A stretch of 64,000 nt of DNA from DTU032 sp964346175 (GTDB lineage: Bacteria > Bacillota > Clostridia > Saccharofermentanales > DTU023). A program made the position numbers and the translations under genes. The stretch's first letter is position 1. Every line of letters begins with the position of its first letter. Location of the stretch: the NCBI GenBank assembly GCA_964346175.1, contig CAYFTG010000004.1, positions 1-64,000 on the forward strand, read 5' to 3'. The notes under the pieces are model-generated. The model saw nothing but the letters and a program-made list of their open reading frames with translations. It did not search any database and had not been told where the DNA came from. This document shows, piece by piece, positions 17,397 to 26,770 of the stretch.

Positions 17397-18719
17397 TTAG
17401 AACCCTAACAACCTTGAAGCATCAAGGTAAATTACCAATACGAACAATGCCAGGAATATCACAAGACCGATAGACGTCGCCACCCGCTTAAACCCTTCAG
17501 ATAAGGGCTTACGCCTAATGCCCTCAATAGCAGTAAAGAGCAAATGCCCACCATCAAGAGGAGGAATTGGAAGTAGGTTAAAGAAACCCACTGCTACCGA
17601 TATCAAACCGAAGAGCATCAAAACGTATTCGATTACTTGGCGGAAAGTCGTGCTCTGTTGCACGGTCTCACTTACGATACTTACTATACCGATAGGACCT
17701 GCCAGGCTATCACGCAACTCTAACTGTCCGGAAAAGATCATACCGATACCTGCAATGTTAGAGCGAATAATCGACCATGGGTAAGCCAAGCTTTGTTGCA
17801 CGGTATCTGAGAAATTGTGGGTTTGAGTCAAATAAAGGCCTAAAGGCATGGCGGATGTAATGATGGAAGGAGCTGATTCAAGCCGCACACGCTCGCCATT
17901 GCGGATAACTTCAATAATCAGCGGTGTGCCGACCGAAGAGGCGATCACATTTCCGATACGCTCGTGGTCTGAAAATGGTATACCCTCAATCGCTAGGATC
18001 TCATCCCCTGGCAAGAGCACAGGATTGCCGTCATTTGAATCCGGAGCCACATATTGAATTATGAACTTGCCATTGTCATCAAGATAGTTAATTCCTATAG
18101 CTGTTTGTTCAATAGTCTGCGGACTAAGCTTTATCTCTCTTCTCGCTCCGCTCTCAGCATCAATATAAGCAATCTCCCAGCCTGCAGCCGGGTCACCTGT
18201 TAACTGAGCCATCGAAGCATCTAAGCCTGAACGAACACGATAACCGTTAATTGAGACTATTTCATCACCAACGCCTATCTCCCCTGATTCAGCCACAACA
18301 GTGTTCTCTTCTACAGCGCTAATTTGCGGGATTACGGCACCGGTTAGGTTAAACAGGAGCAAGAAAGCCAAGAGAGCAGTTAAAAAGTTAATGAAAGGTC
18401 CCATGAAAACAACAACAGCACGTCTCCATTTGGGGCGATTGAAAAACAAACCGGGGTCATCTGACTCATATTTCGGCGCAACCCCTTCTTCCTCTGCTTC
18501 TTCCTCGCCGGCAAAGCGAACTGAAGCGCCGATAGGTATAGCTTTTATATTATATTTTATGCCGTTTTTCTCGCGCTCAAACAGCACCGGTCCCATGAAG
18601 ATCGAAAATTCTTCAATCTTAAAGCCTAAGGCTTTACCCATAAAATAATGTCCTGATTCGTGAAGAACCATAATCAGACTCAATATTAAGATTCCGACCA
18701 AAATACCAACTAAAGTCAT
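17397..18719 (-). CDS. rseP: RIP metalloprotease RseP (site-2 protease family)
   Basis: An intramembrane zinc protease that cleaves anti-sigma factors and remnant signal peptides. The 440-residue protein has HESGH at 20-24 in the first membrane helix, three further hydrophobic segments, a periplasm-facing region containing one clear PDZ-like repeat and possibly a second (GDEIVSINGYRV; GDEILAIEGIPF), and the third zinc ligand in NLLPIPPLDGGHLL near residue 390. An acidic run EEEAEEEG near residue 75 is a lineage feature. The start follows a GGAG site. Position between dxr and ispG is canonical. Confidence 0.94.
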   Translation of the reverse strand: MTLVGILVGILILSLIMVLHESGHYFMGKALGFKIEEFSIFMGPVLFEREKNGIKYNIKAIPIGASVRFAGEEEAEEEGVAPKYESDDPGLFFNRPKWRRAVVVFMGPFINFLTALLAFLLLFNLTGAVIPQISAVEENTVVAESGEIGVGDEIVSINGYRVRSGLDASMAQLTGDPAAGWEIAYIDAESGARREIKLSPQTIEQTAIGINYLDDNGKFIIQYVAPDSNDGNPVLLPGDEILAIEGIPFSDHERIGNVIASSVGTPLIIEVIRNGERVRLESAPSIITSAMPLGLYLTQTHNFSDTVQQSLAYPWSIIRSNIAGIGMIFSGQLELRDSLAGPIGIVSIVSETVQQSTTFRQVIEYVLMLFGLISVAVGFFNLLPIPPLDGGHLLFTAIEGIRRKPLSEGFKRVATSIGLVIFLALFVLVIYLDASRLLGF

Positions 18720-18735
18720 AGCAACTCCAATGAAA

Positions 18736-19983
18736 CTATAATAATAAGCGGCTGTCTAAATCAGGAGCATAGCGCTCGAAGACAGCAGCTAGAATTTTCT
18801 CGTGAGCAAATATCATATCATCATATGAACCCGTTTTCACATTGGATAGATTATGAAACTCTTCTAAAGCTTTCGCAACAATTTCAAAGATTGTTACAAA
18901 AGATATTCGTTCTCGACGGAACAAGTAGTTTGCAGCTTCATTCGCCGCGTTATAGGCTAGCGGGACCAATCCGCCTGCTTGAAGGGCTTTACGAGCTAGA
19001 CGTAATGAAGGAAAATTTGCCTCGTCCGGTCGCTCGAAACTCAGCTCGGCATTCTCTTTCGCCAAAGGATCAAAAGCATAGCTTTCATCTCGTTCCACTA
19101 TTTCAGGAAAGGCTAACGCTTGATGGATTGGCTGTTTCATATCAGGAGAGCCAAAAATTCCCACTACACTGCCATCTAGAAAAGAAAGCATCGAGTGAAT
19201 TATACTTTGAGGATGAACAAGCACATCAATTGCTTCTTCTCTAGCGGAAAACATCCAGTAAGCCTCAATGATTTCCAGACCCTTATTCATCAAGCTGGCA
19301 GAATCAATCGTTATCTTGGCGCCCATGTCCCAAGTCGGGTGTTTTAAGGCATCCTTGACCGTCACCTTTTCCAAGGCAGCTCGATTAAAGCCGCGGAAAG
19401 GCCCGCCGGAACAGCTGAGATAAATCTTTCTCCATGAATTTACGGGACGACCGAGCATACACTGCCAAATGGCGGAGTGTTCGCTATCTAGAGGGATAAT
19501 GCTGGCTCCATGACGATGTGCCTCTTGCATAACTAACTTACCGGCGGCTACTAGGGTTTCTTTATTAGCTAGGGCAATCTTTCTCCCCAAACGGATTGCT
19601 TCCAGTACCGCCGACAAGCCGGCGAAGCCGACAATAGCGGCTACAACGGTATCAACATCAGGGCAAGTAGCCACTGCTCGATTTCCCTCGTCGCCGTGCA
19701 TTATCTCCATATCATTTCTAAGCTTGTCGTAATCACGGAGGCGCTCTTTCAGTTCTGCTGCAACAGTGGCATCGCCAACGCTGACAAGGCGCGGCTGGAA
19801 TTCTTCGATTTGAGGGACGAAGAGGTCTATATTTTTGTTGCAGGATAATGCTTCAACTCGATAGCCGCACTCTCTAGCTACATCTAAAGTTTGCCTACCA
19901 ATAGAACCTGTACTGCCTAAAATCGACAAACTTCTAGATTTGCGCACTTCCGACTTATAGCTTAATGGTAAGACTTCAGACAT
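18736..19983 (-). CDS. dxr: 1-deoxy-D-xylulose 5-phosphate reductoisomerase
   Basis: Rearranges and reduces DXP to MEP with NADPH, the committed step of the MEP pathway. The 415-residue protein has the NADPH-binding GSTGSIGRQTLDV near residue 23, NKETLVAAG, the metal/substrate loop PLDSEHSAIWQC, SCSGGPFRG and MNKGLEIIEA. The N-terminus carries about 15 residues more than the minimal fold. It is directly adjacent to cdsA, with the start two bases from the cdsA stop, so the two are coupled. Confidence 0.96.
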   Translation of the reverse strand: MSEVLPLSYKSEVRKSRSLSILGSTGSIGRQTLDVARECGYRVEALSCNKNIDLFVPQIEEFQPRLVSVGDATVAAELKERLRDYDKLRNDMEIMHGDEGNRAVATCPDVDTVVAAIVGFAGLSAVLEAIRLGRKIALANKETLVAAGKLVMQEAHRHGASIIPLDSEHSAIWQCMLGRPVNSWRKIYLSCSGGPFRGFNRAALEKVTVKDALKHPTWDMGAKITIDSASLMNKGLEIIEAYWMFSAREEAIDVLVHPQSIIHSMLSFLDGSVVGIFGSPDMKQPIHQALAFPEIVERDESYAFDPLAKENAELSFERPDEANFPSLRLARKALQAGGLVPLAYNAANEAANYLFRRERISFVTIFEIVAKALEEFHNLSNVKTGSYDDMIFAHEKILAAVFERYAPDLDSRLLL

Positions 19984-19984
19984 T

Positions 19985-20899
19985 TTAGAGGATGCAGTGC
20001 GTCACGAGAGCCAAAATCAAGATGGCCGGCATGGTCCAGGTCATGCTGTCAAAACGGTCAGTAACACCGCCATGGCCTGGTAGAATGCTTCCGAAATCCT
20101 TTATTCTGCACCAACGTTTTATGCTTGACGCAAATAAGTCACCAGCTGTAGAAACAAGACTCATCACTAAGCCTGCGACAATGGCGAAAACAATAGCTGC
20201 CCAGTTACTCAAGCCGAGCTTAGGTCCAAGTAATAAAGGGAAATACAGGAGATAAAAGATCCAGGTGCCGACAATACCTCCAAGAGTACCTTCCCAAGTT
20301 TTTTGCTTGCTGATTTTTGTAGCCATTTTATTCGCGCCAAATATACTACCGATAAAGTACGAAAAAGTATCCGACAACCAAGGGGTAAATATAGCCAGCA
20401 ATACCCAATAGAAGCCATTAGGGATAGCATAGAAAAGTGTGATCACAGCAGCGAGGGGCACCGACGAAGAAATGATGATAAAGGTTTCAAAAATCGAGAA
20501 AGGCAATCTCTCTACGCCCTTCCTTAAAGCAGAACTCAGAATCCACAGCGCACTGAAGATCAAAAGAGCGGCAGTATAGACTGAGAGAAGTGTCGGCGCG
20601 ACAATCGGCGGCGCCAAGGAGGCGCTCACTTCCGGAATGCCACGAACAAACCAGCCGTCAGGTATTACGAAAAGCATCGGAACAATGATTAATACAGAGG
20701 CTATAGCGCTGTTCCTAATATCGATATCAGGCAAGCGTCTAGAGACCGCGTTGCCCTTTTCCAAACTTGAGTAAAACGTAATAGCCAAAAAGAGAATCAA
20801 AGGAATGAATGGCAGCCAATACCCGGGTATTAAAAAAGCCAGCATGACAAGAACTATGATCACTGCTGTTCTGATACGTACACTTAATTCCGTATTCAT
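19985..20899 (-). CDS. cdsA: Phosphatidate cytidylyltransferase
   Basis: Makes CDP-diacylglycerol from phosphatidic acid and CTP for phospholipid synthesis. With the ATG at 20899, which is preceded by GGAGGAG with 3-4 bases of spacing, it has 304 residues. The TTG 12 bases upstream would lie on the ribosome-binding site itself. Seven or eight hydrophobic helices are apparent, and the C-terminal signature SSIKRWCRIKDFGSILPGHG is nearly perfect. It lies between uppS and dxr in the conserved operon. Confidence 0.95.
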   Translation of the reverse strand: MNTELSVRIRTAVIIVLVMLAFLIPGYWLPFIPLILFLAITFYSSLEKGNAVSRRLPDIDIRNSAIASVLIIVPMLFVIPDGWFVRGIPEVSASLAPPIVAPTLLSVYTAALLIFSALWILSSALRKGVERLPFSIFETFIIISSSVPLAAVITLFYAIPNGFYWVLLAIFTPWLSDTFSYFIGSIFGANKMATKISKQKTWEGTLGGIVGTWIFYLLYFPLLLGPKLGLSNWAAIVFAIVAGLVMSLVSTAGDLFASSIKRWCRIKDFGSILPGHGGVTDRFDSMTWTMPAILILALVTHCIL

Positions 20900-20935
20900 A
20901 ATCTCCTCCAAAACAAAATTTTTGCCTTCGCTTAA

Positions 20936-21658
20936 TTAAAGAGCACCAAAACGCCGATCACGCTCGCTATAATCCGTCAAAGCTTGATCGAGAATTTCAG
21001 CTGAAAAATCCGGCCAGAGTACTTTTGCAAAATAGAGTTCGCTATATGCGCTCTGCCATAATAAAAAATTGGACATCCGCTGTTCGCCACTTGGTCTAAT
21101 AACTAGATCTGGATCAGGAACGTCAGGCAAATACAAGTAATTCTGAAAAGCCTCTTCATCCAGATCATCAAGACTGAGCTCCCCGTTTTGCACAGCAGCT
21201 ACGATCCTTTTGCTGCTATCAACAATTTCTCTTCTGCCACCATAATTGAAGGCCAAAATGAGTTGCAATGTCATGCGATCTTTCGAAACGCTCTCAGCTT
21301 CTGCTATCGTATCCAGAATTCGCTGAGACAAGCCGTCCTTTACGCCCGAAACACGCATTCTGATTCCCTCTTTTTCCATTTCTTTCTTATATTTATGGAA
21401 AAAATATACGAACAGATCCATCAGCTGCTCGACTTCATCTGCAGGCCGACGCCAGTTCTCGGTAGAAAAAGCATACACGGTCACGTACTTGATCCGACGT
21501 TCAATGCACATAACGCAAAGATCGTAAAGTTTTTCAGCTCCATAGCGATGGCCTGCAGATCGTGCTAGGCCACGTTTTTGTGCCCAGCGACCATTGCCGT
21601 CCATAATTACGGCCAAATGGTCTAATATCCCCTGCTGACTTTCTATATCGCTATTCAC
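20936..21658 (-). CDS. uppS: Undecaprenyl diphosphate synthase (cis-prenyltransferase)
   Basis: Condenses farnesyl diphosphate with eight isopentenyl diphosphates to make the C55 lipid carrier for peptidoglycan. The 240-residue protein has IMDGNGRWAQKRG near residue 17 with the catalytic Asp, YAFSTENWRRP, and the C-terminal RPSGEQRMSNFLLWQ with diphosphate-binding residues. The start is a GTG five bases after the frr stop, with GGAG inside the frr end. It works downstream of the MEP pathway genes in this window. Confidence 0.96.
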   Translation of the reverse strand: MNSDIESQQGILDHLAVIMDGNGRWAQKRGLARSAGHRYGAEKLYDLCVMCIERRIKYVTVYAFSTENWRRPADEVEQLMDLFVYFFHKYKKEMEKEGIRMRVSGVKDGLSQRILDTIAEAESVSKDRMTLQLILAFNYGGRREIVDSSKRIVAAVQNGELSLDDLDEEAFQNYLYLPDVPDPDLVIRPSGEQRMSNFLLWQSAYSELYFAKVLWPDFSAEILDQALTDYSERDRRFGAL

Positions 21659-21663
21659 TCGAT

Positions 21664-22236
21664 TTAGATCTCCATCAATTCTTCATTTTTCTCACTGACA
21701 GCTACGTCCAACAATTCTACGTGTCGATCTGTAAGCTTCTGGATATCGTCCTCTACTGTGTAATAGAGATTTTCTGAGATATCACTGTCTTTGAGATATT
21801 TCTTGTACAGATCTATGGCTTCACGGCGAATATTACGCACCGATACTTTGGCCTCTTCACCCATTTGAGAAACTTCACGTGTTAGTTCCTGACGGCGCTC
21901 CTCTGTTAAAGGCGGGAAAACCAAACGCAGGCTCTGTCCGTCATTCATGGGGTTGATGCCTAGGTTGGATGCCTGTATTGCACGCTCCAGTTCCTTTAAG
22001 ACAGTCTTATCCCAGGGTGTAATCACGAGCATACGAGCCTCAGGCACCTGAACGCTTGCCACCTGGTTGATCGGTGTTTCTACACCGTAATAAGGAACAG
22101 TGATGCCGTCAAGAATTCTCGGGTTAGCTCTCCCGGCTCGGATCGTCTGAAAATCATCTTTCAACACGGAAATGGTTTTTTTCATCTTTTCTTCAAATGG
22201 AGCCAAAGACTTACTGTTATATTCAATATTAGCCAT
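21664..22236 (-). CDS. frr: Ribosome recycling factor
   Basis: Splits post-termination ribosomes together with EF-G. At 190 residues it is close to the family's 185. Family marks are FQTIRAGRANPRILDGI near residue 32, VTPWDKT, NDGQSLRLVFPPLTEERR and the RNIRREAIDLYKK helix. AGGAGG precedes the ATG. It lies about 100 bases after pyrH and may have its own internal promoter. Confidence 0.97.
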   Translation of the reverse strand: MANIEYNSKSLAPFEEKMKKTISVLKDDFQTIRAGRANPRILDGITVPYYGVETPINQVASVQVPEARMLVITPWDKTVLKELERAIQASNLGINPMNDGQSLRLVFPPLTEERRQELTREVSQMGEEAKVSVRNIRREAIDLYKKYLKDSDISENLYYTVEDDIQKLTDRHVELLDVAVSEKNEELMEI

Positions 22237-22279
22237 CTTGCACCTCCTGCTTATGGTATCAATTATTCAAACATTCTTC

Positions 22280-22288
22280 ATTCTAACA
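22280..22288 (-). promoter_or_regulatory. Possible internal promoter for frr (extended -10)
   Basis: On the minus strand TGTTAGAAT matches an extended -10 (TGn followed by TAGAAT) in the 102-base space between pyrH and frr. No good -35 is visible. The identical nine bases recur ahead of two other genes in the window (53121, 62728). Confidence 0.3.
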
Positions 22289-22338
22289 AATCCGTCATTC
22301 TTTTGGAATTAAACCAAGCTCAGTTGTCGCAATCACTC

Positions 22339-23049
22339 TTAATCTTCGTTTGTTACTAAGGTGCCGATCTTCTCACCGTGTGCAATACGGGAAATATTGT
22401 TTGGATCATCGAGATTAAAGACTATTAGCCGCATTCTGTTGTCGCGGCAAAGAGCGGCAGCAGTTGCGTCGATAACGTTGAGCTCATGCTGTAGCACTTC
22501 TCCGTACGTCAAGCTTGAATACATAATAGCGTCTGCGTGCAGTTTAGGATCTTTATCGTAGACACCGTCCACCAGAGTTGCCTTCAAGATTACATCTGCG
22601 TTGATCTCGGAAGCGCGTAGAGCAGCGGCCGAGTCAGTTGTAAAGAATGGATTTCCGGTGCCGCCGGCGAAGATTACGACACGGGCTTTTTCCAGATGCC
22701 GCACTGCACGTTTGCGAATGAAAGATTCGCTGATTTTGGGCATCTCTACCGCATTCATCACTCTGGTAGCGACGCCTTTTTGCTCCAGAGCATCGGATAA
22801 GGCCAGAGCATTCATGCTTGTGCCCAGCATTCCGATATGATCTGCTGTAACTCGATCCATCTTCGGATAATCACGACCGCGCCAAAAATTACCGCCTCCA
22901 ACAACAACTGCCATCTCAAAACCCTCTGAATTCAGTTGGGCCAAGACTTCAGCAATTCTAAGCAAAGTATCATTATCAATGCCGCTTTCCTTCTCCCCTG
23001 CCAAAAATTCTCCGGAAATTTTCAGCAAGATACGCCGGTATTTACTCAT
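22339..23049 (-). CDS. pyrH: UMP kinase
   Basis: Phosphorylates UMP to UDP with ATP. The 236-residue amino-acid-kinase-fold protein starts with RILLKISGEFLAGEKESGID, then VVVGGGNFWRGRDY, DHIGMLGTSMNALAL and FAGGTGNPFFTTDSAAALRA, and ends with the LIVFNLDDPNNI segment. It follows the tsf terminator hairpin, so expression is partly separate from rpsB-tsf. Confidence 0.96.
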   Translation of the reverse strand: MSKYRRILLKISGEFLAGEKESGIDNDTLLRIAEVLAQLNSEGFEMAVVVGGGNFWRGRDYPKMDRVTADHIGMLGTSMNALALSDALEQKGVATRVMNAVEMPKISESFIRKRAVRHLEKARVVIFAGGTGNPFFTTDSAAALRASEINADVILKATLVDGVYDKDPKLHADAIMYSSLTYGEVLQHELNVIDATAAALCRDNRMRLIVFNLDDPNNISRIAHGEKIGTLVTNED

Positions 23050-23081
23050 AATAATTCCCTCAACTTTACTTTTAAGTATAA

Positions 23082-23111
23082 AAAAAGAAGGCTCATGTGA
23101 GCCTTCTTTTT
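23082..23111 (-). terminator. Rho-independent terminator after tsf
   Basis: A perfect 14-base-pair stem (AAAAAGAAGGCTCA with its complement) closes a two-base loop and ends in a T run on the minus strand, ten bases after the tsf stop. It should reduce read-through from rpsB-tsf into pyrH. Confidence 0.85.
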
Positions 23112-23121
23112 AAAACTTATT

Positions 23122-23772
23122 TTACTTTAGCTGCGCAGCTACTTCTTCTGCGAAATTGCAACAGTCTTTCTTTTCAAGACCCTCACCCATCTCAAAGCGG
23201 GCAAAGCGCCGTACGCTGATATTTTCACCGATTATCGCAATCAGCTCTTTAACAACTTCGTCTACTGTCTTCGAATCGTCACGAATAAAAGCCTGCTCCA
23301 GGAGGCAGAATTCTGAATAGAATTTCTCCACCTTACCTTCAGCTATCTTATCAATGATATGCTCAGGCTTACCTTCTTTACGGGCAGTCTCTCTGGCAAT
23401 CTCGAGCTCCTGCTCAATAACGTCCTCAGGTACTTCTTCTCTTCTGACGTATCTGGGGCTCATTGCAGCAATCTGCATAGCGATATCTTTAACCAGCTTG
23501 CGGAAGTCTTCATTCTTGGCAGCAAAGTCTGTCTCGATATTGACTTCAAGCAGAACACCGATGCGTCCTTCACCATGAATGTAAGAATCAACAATACCTT
23601 CAGCAGTAATGCGTCCGGATTTCTTCTCTGCGCTAGCAATACCCTGCTCACGCAGCCACTTTACGGCAGCATCCATATCGCCATCTGTAGCGGACAATGC
23701 CTTTTTGCAGTCCATCATCGGGGCGCCGGTCATCTCTCTTAGCTCTTTTACCATTTGTGCAGTAATCTTCAT
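23122..23772 (-). CDS. tsf: Elongation factor Ts
   Basis: Nucleotide exchange factor for EF-Tu. From the ATG at 23772, preceded by GAAGGTGG, it has 216 residues; a start five codons upstream would overlap that site. The N-terminal UBA-like domain reads MVKELREMTGAPMMDCKKAL (the usual RTGAGMMDCKKAL with small changes), followed by GRITAEGIVDSYIHG and one core domain with NIETDFAAKNEDF. The length matches the short EF-Ts form with a reduced second core half, compared with about 290 residues in Bacillus. It is co-transcribed with rpsB. Confidence 0.95.
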   Translation of the reverse strand: MKITAQMVKELREMTGAPMMDCKKALSATDGDMDAAVKWLREQGIASAEKKSGRITAEGIVDSYIHGEGRIGVLLEVNIETDFAAKNEDFRKLVKDIAMQIAAMSPRYVRREEVPEDVIEQELEIARETARKEGKPEHIIDKIAEGKVEKFYSEFCLLEQAFIRDDSKTVDEVVKELIAIIGENISVRRFARFEMGEGLEKKDCCNFAEEVAAQLK

Positions 23773-23811
23773 TTTATCCACCTTCAATCTAGATAAACAA
23801 TACTTCGTATA

Positions 23812-24591
23812 TTATTCTTCCTCTTCTTCTTCATCGAAAACGTCAACGTTCTCTTCTTCCGGAGCATCAGCTTCTTCAGCTGCTGCTATCTGTTCTGTGA
23901 TAGCGTCTTCGCCTTCACGGCCTTCAATCACTGCATCAGCCATCACACCGGTAATCAACTTAACAGCACGAATAGCGTCGTCGTTGCCCGGAATAACCAA
24001 ATCGATCGGGTCCGGATCACAGTTAGTATCTACTATAGCCACGACCGGAATATTCAAGCGTTTGGCTTCAGCCACTGCCAAGTGTTCTTTATTTGTGTCG
24101 ACCACGAACAGACAGGACGGAAGATCGCGCATTTCAGCTACGCCACCCAAGTTCTTCTCCAGTTTGCTCAGTTCAAGTTTCAAATTCGCGATTTCTTTCT
24201 TAGGCAGAACTGACCAGGAATCACTTTCATCCATCTCACGCAATTCGTGTAAACGTTTGATGCGTTTCTTAATGGTCTGGAAGTTGGTTAAGGTTCCACC
24301 TAGCCAACGGTTGCTAACATAGAACATGCCGCAGCGTTCAGCTTCTTCTTGAATTGAGTCTTGTGCTTGCTTCTTTGTGCCTACAAAGAGAACTTTGCCA
24401 CCGCGTGATGAAATTTCGCGCACAAACTGATAAGCTACTTCGACTTTTTTCAGTGTTTGTTGTAAATCAATGATGTAGATCCCGTTGCGCTCTGTGAAAA
24501 TATACGGAGCCATTTTGGGATTCCAACGACGTGTTTGGTGACCAAAATGGACACCACTTTCTAGCAATTGCTTCATGCTAACTACAGACAT
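23812..24591 (-). CDS. rpsB: 30S ribosomal protein S2
   Basis: Structural protein of the small ribosomal subunit. The ATG at 24591 follows AGGAGG with 7-base spacing, giving 259 residues; a longer frame starting ten codons earlier has no comparable site. It carries MKQLLESGVHFGHQTRRWNP near the start, RWLGGTLTNFQTI near residue 115 and IVDTNCDPDPID in the C-terminal half. The C-terminus is extended by about 30 very acidic residues (ending in EEEEE). It heads the long minus-strand operon. Confidence 0.97.
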   Translation of the reverse strand: MSVVSMKQLLESGVHFGHQTRRWNPKMAPYIFTERNGIYIIDLQQTLKKVEVAYQFVREISSRGGKVLFVGTKKQAQDSIQEEAERCGMFYVSNRWLGGTLTNFQTIKKRIKRLHELREMDESDSWSVLPKKEIANLKLELSKLEKNLGGVAEMRDLPSCLFVVDTNKEHLAVAEAKRLNIPVVAIVDTNCDPDPIDLVIPGNDDAIRAVKLITGVMADAVIEGREGEDAITEQIAAAEEADAPEEENVDVFDEEEEEE

Positions 24592-24683
24592 ATAAATTCC
24601 TCCTGTTTGTACCTCCAGCACGCACGATCTAAAGCAAAAAAATTAAGCAACAGGAAGCGCGCACTGTGTGTTTTCCGCAAATA

Positions 24684-24712
24684 AAGATATCACAGATACT
24701 GTTTTAATGCAA
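24684..24712 (-). promoter_or_regulatory. Probable rpsB promoter
   Basis: Minus-strand TTGCAT and TATCTT are spaced by 17 bases about 95 bases ahead of the rpsB start. The same 182-base divergent region holds two small inverted repeats near 24743-24771 (ACGCT/AGCGT and CGTGT/ACACG) of unknown role. Confidence 0.4.
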
Positions 24713-24803
24713 ATATGTTAGACTTATTTCATCAAGTAAAAACGCTATAAGAGCGTCGTGTAAACACGCTTTTAGCAAATAAAGAATGTGGTAGGAGTAA
24801 CAT

Positions 24804-26684
24804 ATGATATCAAACGCTTTACTTAAATTCGCAGCAGCCCATGATTGGCATGCAGCGGAAGACGCAGACTATGTGTTCGGCAAGTTCAACGGATACTGTT
24901 TTACAGCGAAAACGGAAGATGCACTCAGCAGTTATTTTGTACCTGTAGCAGGTATCGCACCGGAAGATCTGCTTGATTTAAGCAAATACATTGAGGAAGA
25001 GCGCTTCCCTTTGAAGCTTGTCGACTATGAAATGACAGACAATTTTCTTTCTGTACGGGCCAAGGATACCCTCTTCAATTCTACTGCCAAGCAAATAGAG
25101 CGTTTCTTGACCAAACTAACAGCCAAGTTAGAGGGATATGATCTCAACCCCCATAATTGCATCATTTGCGGCCAAGCTGCCGAGACAGAAAGCCTATATG
25201 TCGGACTCTATGCTTATACCCATCCTGAATGCCTAGATAAAGAAGGGGTCGATTATACTGCAGGCTTTAAGAGTGTCTCTGATGAGGGCGCTGAGTTGAT
25301 CATCTTGGAGCATGATGAAGATAGCGATGATATTCTGGCTTTTGAACTTACGGACGAGGAAGATCTACTGCTGCCCGATCCTGAAAAGCTAAGAGCCCTT
25401 GCCGCAGAAATGGATACTTATAAAGAAGATCTGATACGCGACCTCACTGACTTATGCGCCGTCCCTTCAGTTAAAGGCAGCGCAGAAGAGAATGCACCTT
25501 TTGGGCAGGCCACAGTAGACGCCCTTGATGTCTTCCTGCGTCAGGCCGAAGCATTGGGTTTCCGCACCAAGAATATCGATCAGATGGCAGGATACGCAGA
25601 ATACGGTCCGGAAGAAGCTGGCGAAATGGTAGCTTGCGTATGCCACTTGGACGTTGTCCCCGCCGGTGACGGCTGGACCGGTGATCCTTGGGTTTTGCGC
25701 AGAGAAGATGGAAAATTGATTGCTCGCGGCGTCAACGATGATAAAGGCCCCGCTCTAGCTGCTCTTTATGCCGCCAAAGCCTTGATGGACGATCCAGATT
25801 ACAGCCCGGACAAGCGTATCCGCATAATAGTCGGTCTCGACGAAGAGTCCGGCAGCGCATGCATGGATCGTTACGTTGAGACGGAAGAAATCCCACAAAT
25901 GGGTTTTACTGCCGATGCCGATTTCCCCGCTATTTACGCTGAAAAAGGCATTGCGCGCTTGCGTTTCACTCTGCCGCGGCTCAGCGACGACCACATCGCC
26001 ACCGCCAAAGCCGGTAGCGCCGTCAACATGGTTCCGAGTAACTGCAGTGTTGAGTTAAAAGATGGTAACGTCGAAGTCTTCGCCGGCGTCACCGCTCACG
26101 GCAGCAGACCGGAGCTTGGTATCAACGCAATTAATGTAGCTGTGGACGCACTGCTAGAAGCCGGACACGAAGACAGTTTCCTTAATTTTTATAAAAAATA
26201 TTTCTCTACTAGTGATGCTAGCGCCCTAGGGCTGGATTTCGAAGATGAAAGCGGCAGCACTACTGCCAATGCCGGCATGTTGGAAATTGATGCTGAACAA
26301 GCCGAATTAGTTGTTGACCTGCGCTACCCTGTCACCTTTGATATCACTTCCGCTTTGGAGAACTTAGATAAGTCCTTATCAGCAGAGGGCGTCGATCTCA
26401 ATGTACGGGAAAATATGGAACCACTCTACCTGCCGCAAGATTCACCTCTAATCACTACACTAATGGAAGTATACAACGAAGGTACGGGAACAGAGGGGCG
26501 TGCCGTTGCCATCGGAGGCGGAACATATGCCCGCTCCATCCCGAATATTTGTGCTTATGGACCGGCCTTCCCCGGCGACGAAGATATCGCCCACCAGGCC
26601 AACGAATGGGTCTTAGAAGAAAAACTCTTGGCAACCACCTGTATTTACAGAAATGCCTTCCGCAAACTGGCCACAAATGACTAA
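24804..26684 (+). CDS. M20-family dipeptidase (PepV/Sapep type) with extra N-terminal domain
   Basis: A two-zinc dipeptidase expected to cleave Xaa-Xaa dipeptides in the cytoplasm. The M20 part spans about 205-626: metal ligand motif CHLDVVPAGDGWTGDPW with His281 and Asp283, RGVNDDKGPALAA, DEESGSACMDRY with catalytic and bridging glutamates near 346-348, ADADFP, and the late His in IAHQANEW. The first 200 residues are not part of normal PepV (about 470 residues in total). They contain a putative zinc site CIIC (119-122) with His140 and Cys143, and a very acidic linker around 160-195. AGGAG precedes the ATG. It is convergent with the adenine deaminase gene across a shared terminator. The peptidase assignment is firm; exact specificity and the N-terminal role are unknown. 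Confidence 0.85.
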   Translation: MISNALLKFAAAHDWHAAEDADYVFGKFNGYCFTAKTEDALSSYFVPVAGIAPEDLLDLSKYIEEERFPLKLVDYEMTDNFLSVRAKDTLFNSTAKQIERFLTKLTAKLEGYDLNPHNCIICGQAAETESLYVGLYAYTHPECLDKEGVDYTAGFKSVSDEGAELIILEHDEDSDDILAFELTDEEDLLLPDPEKLRALAAEMDTYKEDLIRDLTDLCAVPSVKGSAEENAPFGQATVDALDVFLRQAEALGFRTKNIDQMAGYAEYGPEEAGEMVACVCHLDVVPAGDGWTGDPWVLRREDGKLIARGVNDDKGPALAALYAAKALMDDPDYSPDKRIRIIVGLDEESGSACMDRYVETEEIPQMGFTADADFPAIYAEKGIARLRFTLPRLSDDHIATAKAGSAVNMVPSNCSVELKDGNVEVFAGVTAHGSRPELGINAINVAVDALLEAGHEDSFLNFYKKYFSTSDASALGLDFEDESGSTTANAGMLEIDAEQAELVVDLRYPVTFDITSALENLDKSLSAEGVDLNVRENMEPLYLPQDSPLITTLMEVYNEGTGTEGRAVAIGGGTYARSIPNICAYGPAFPGDEDIAHQANEWVLEEKLLATTCIYRNAFRKLATND

Positions 26685-26719
26685 TTGCGCAAGATTTTAA
26701 GTTTCTGTTCTCTAAATTT

Positions 26720-26745
26720 AATGGGCTGTCAGCTGACAGCCCATT
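26720..26745. terminator. Bidirectional terminator between dipeptidase and adenine deaminase genes
   Basis: A perfect palindrome centred on CAGCTG contains GGGCTGTC and GACAGCCC arms. It has T-rich sequence on the right and A-rich sequence on the left, and lies between two converging genes. Confidence 0.85.
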
Positions 26746-26770
26746 TTTACTTTATAGATTTTATTTTAGC

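Noticed and set aside
24741..24775. Two small hairpins between rpsB and the dipeptidase gene as an RNA regulator
   Set aside because: The stems are only five base pairs each and match no known ribosomal-protein leader.
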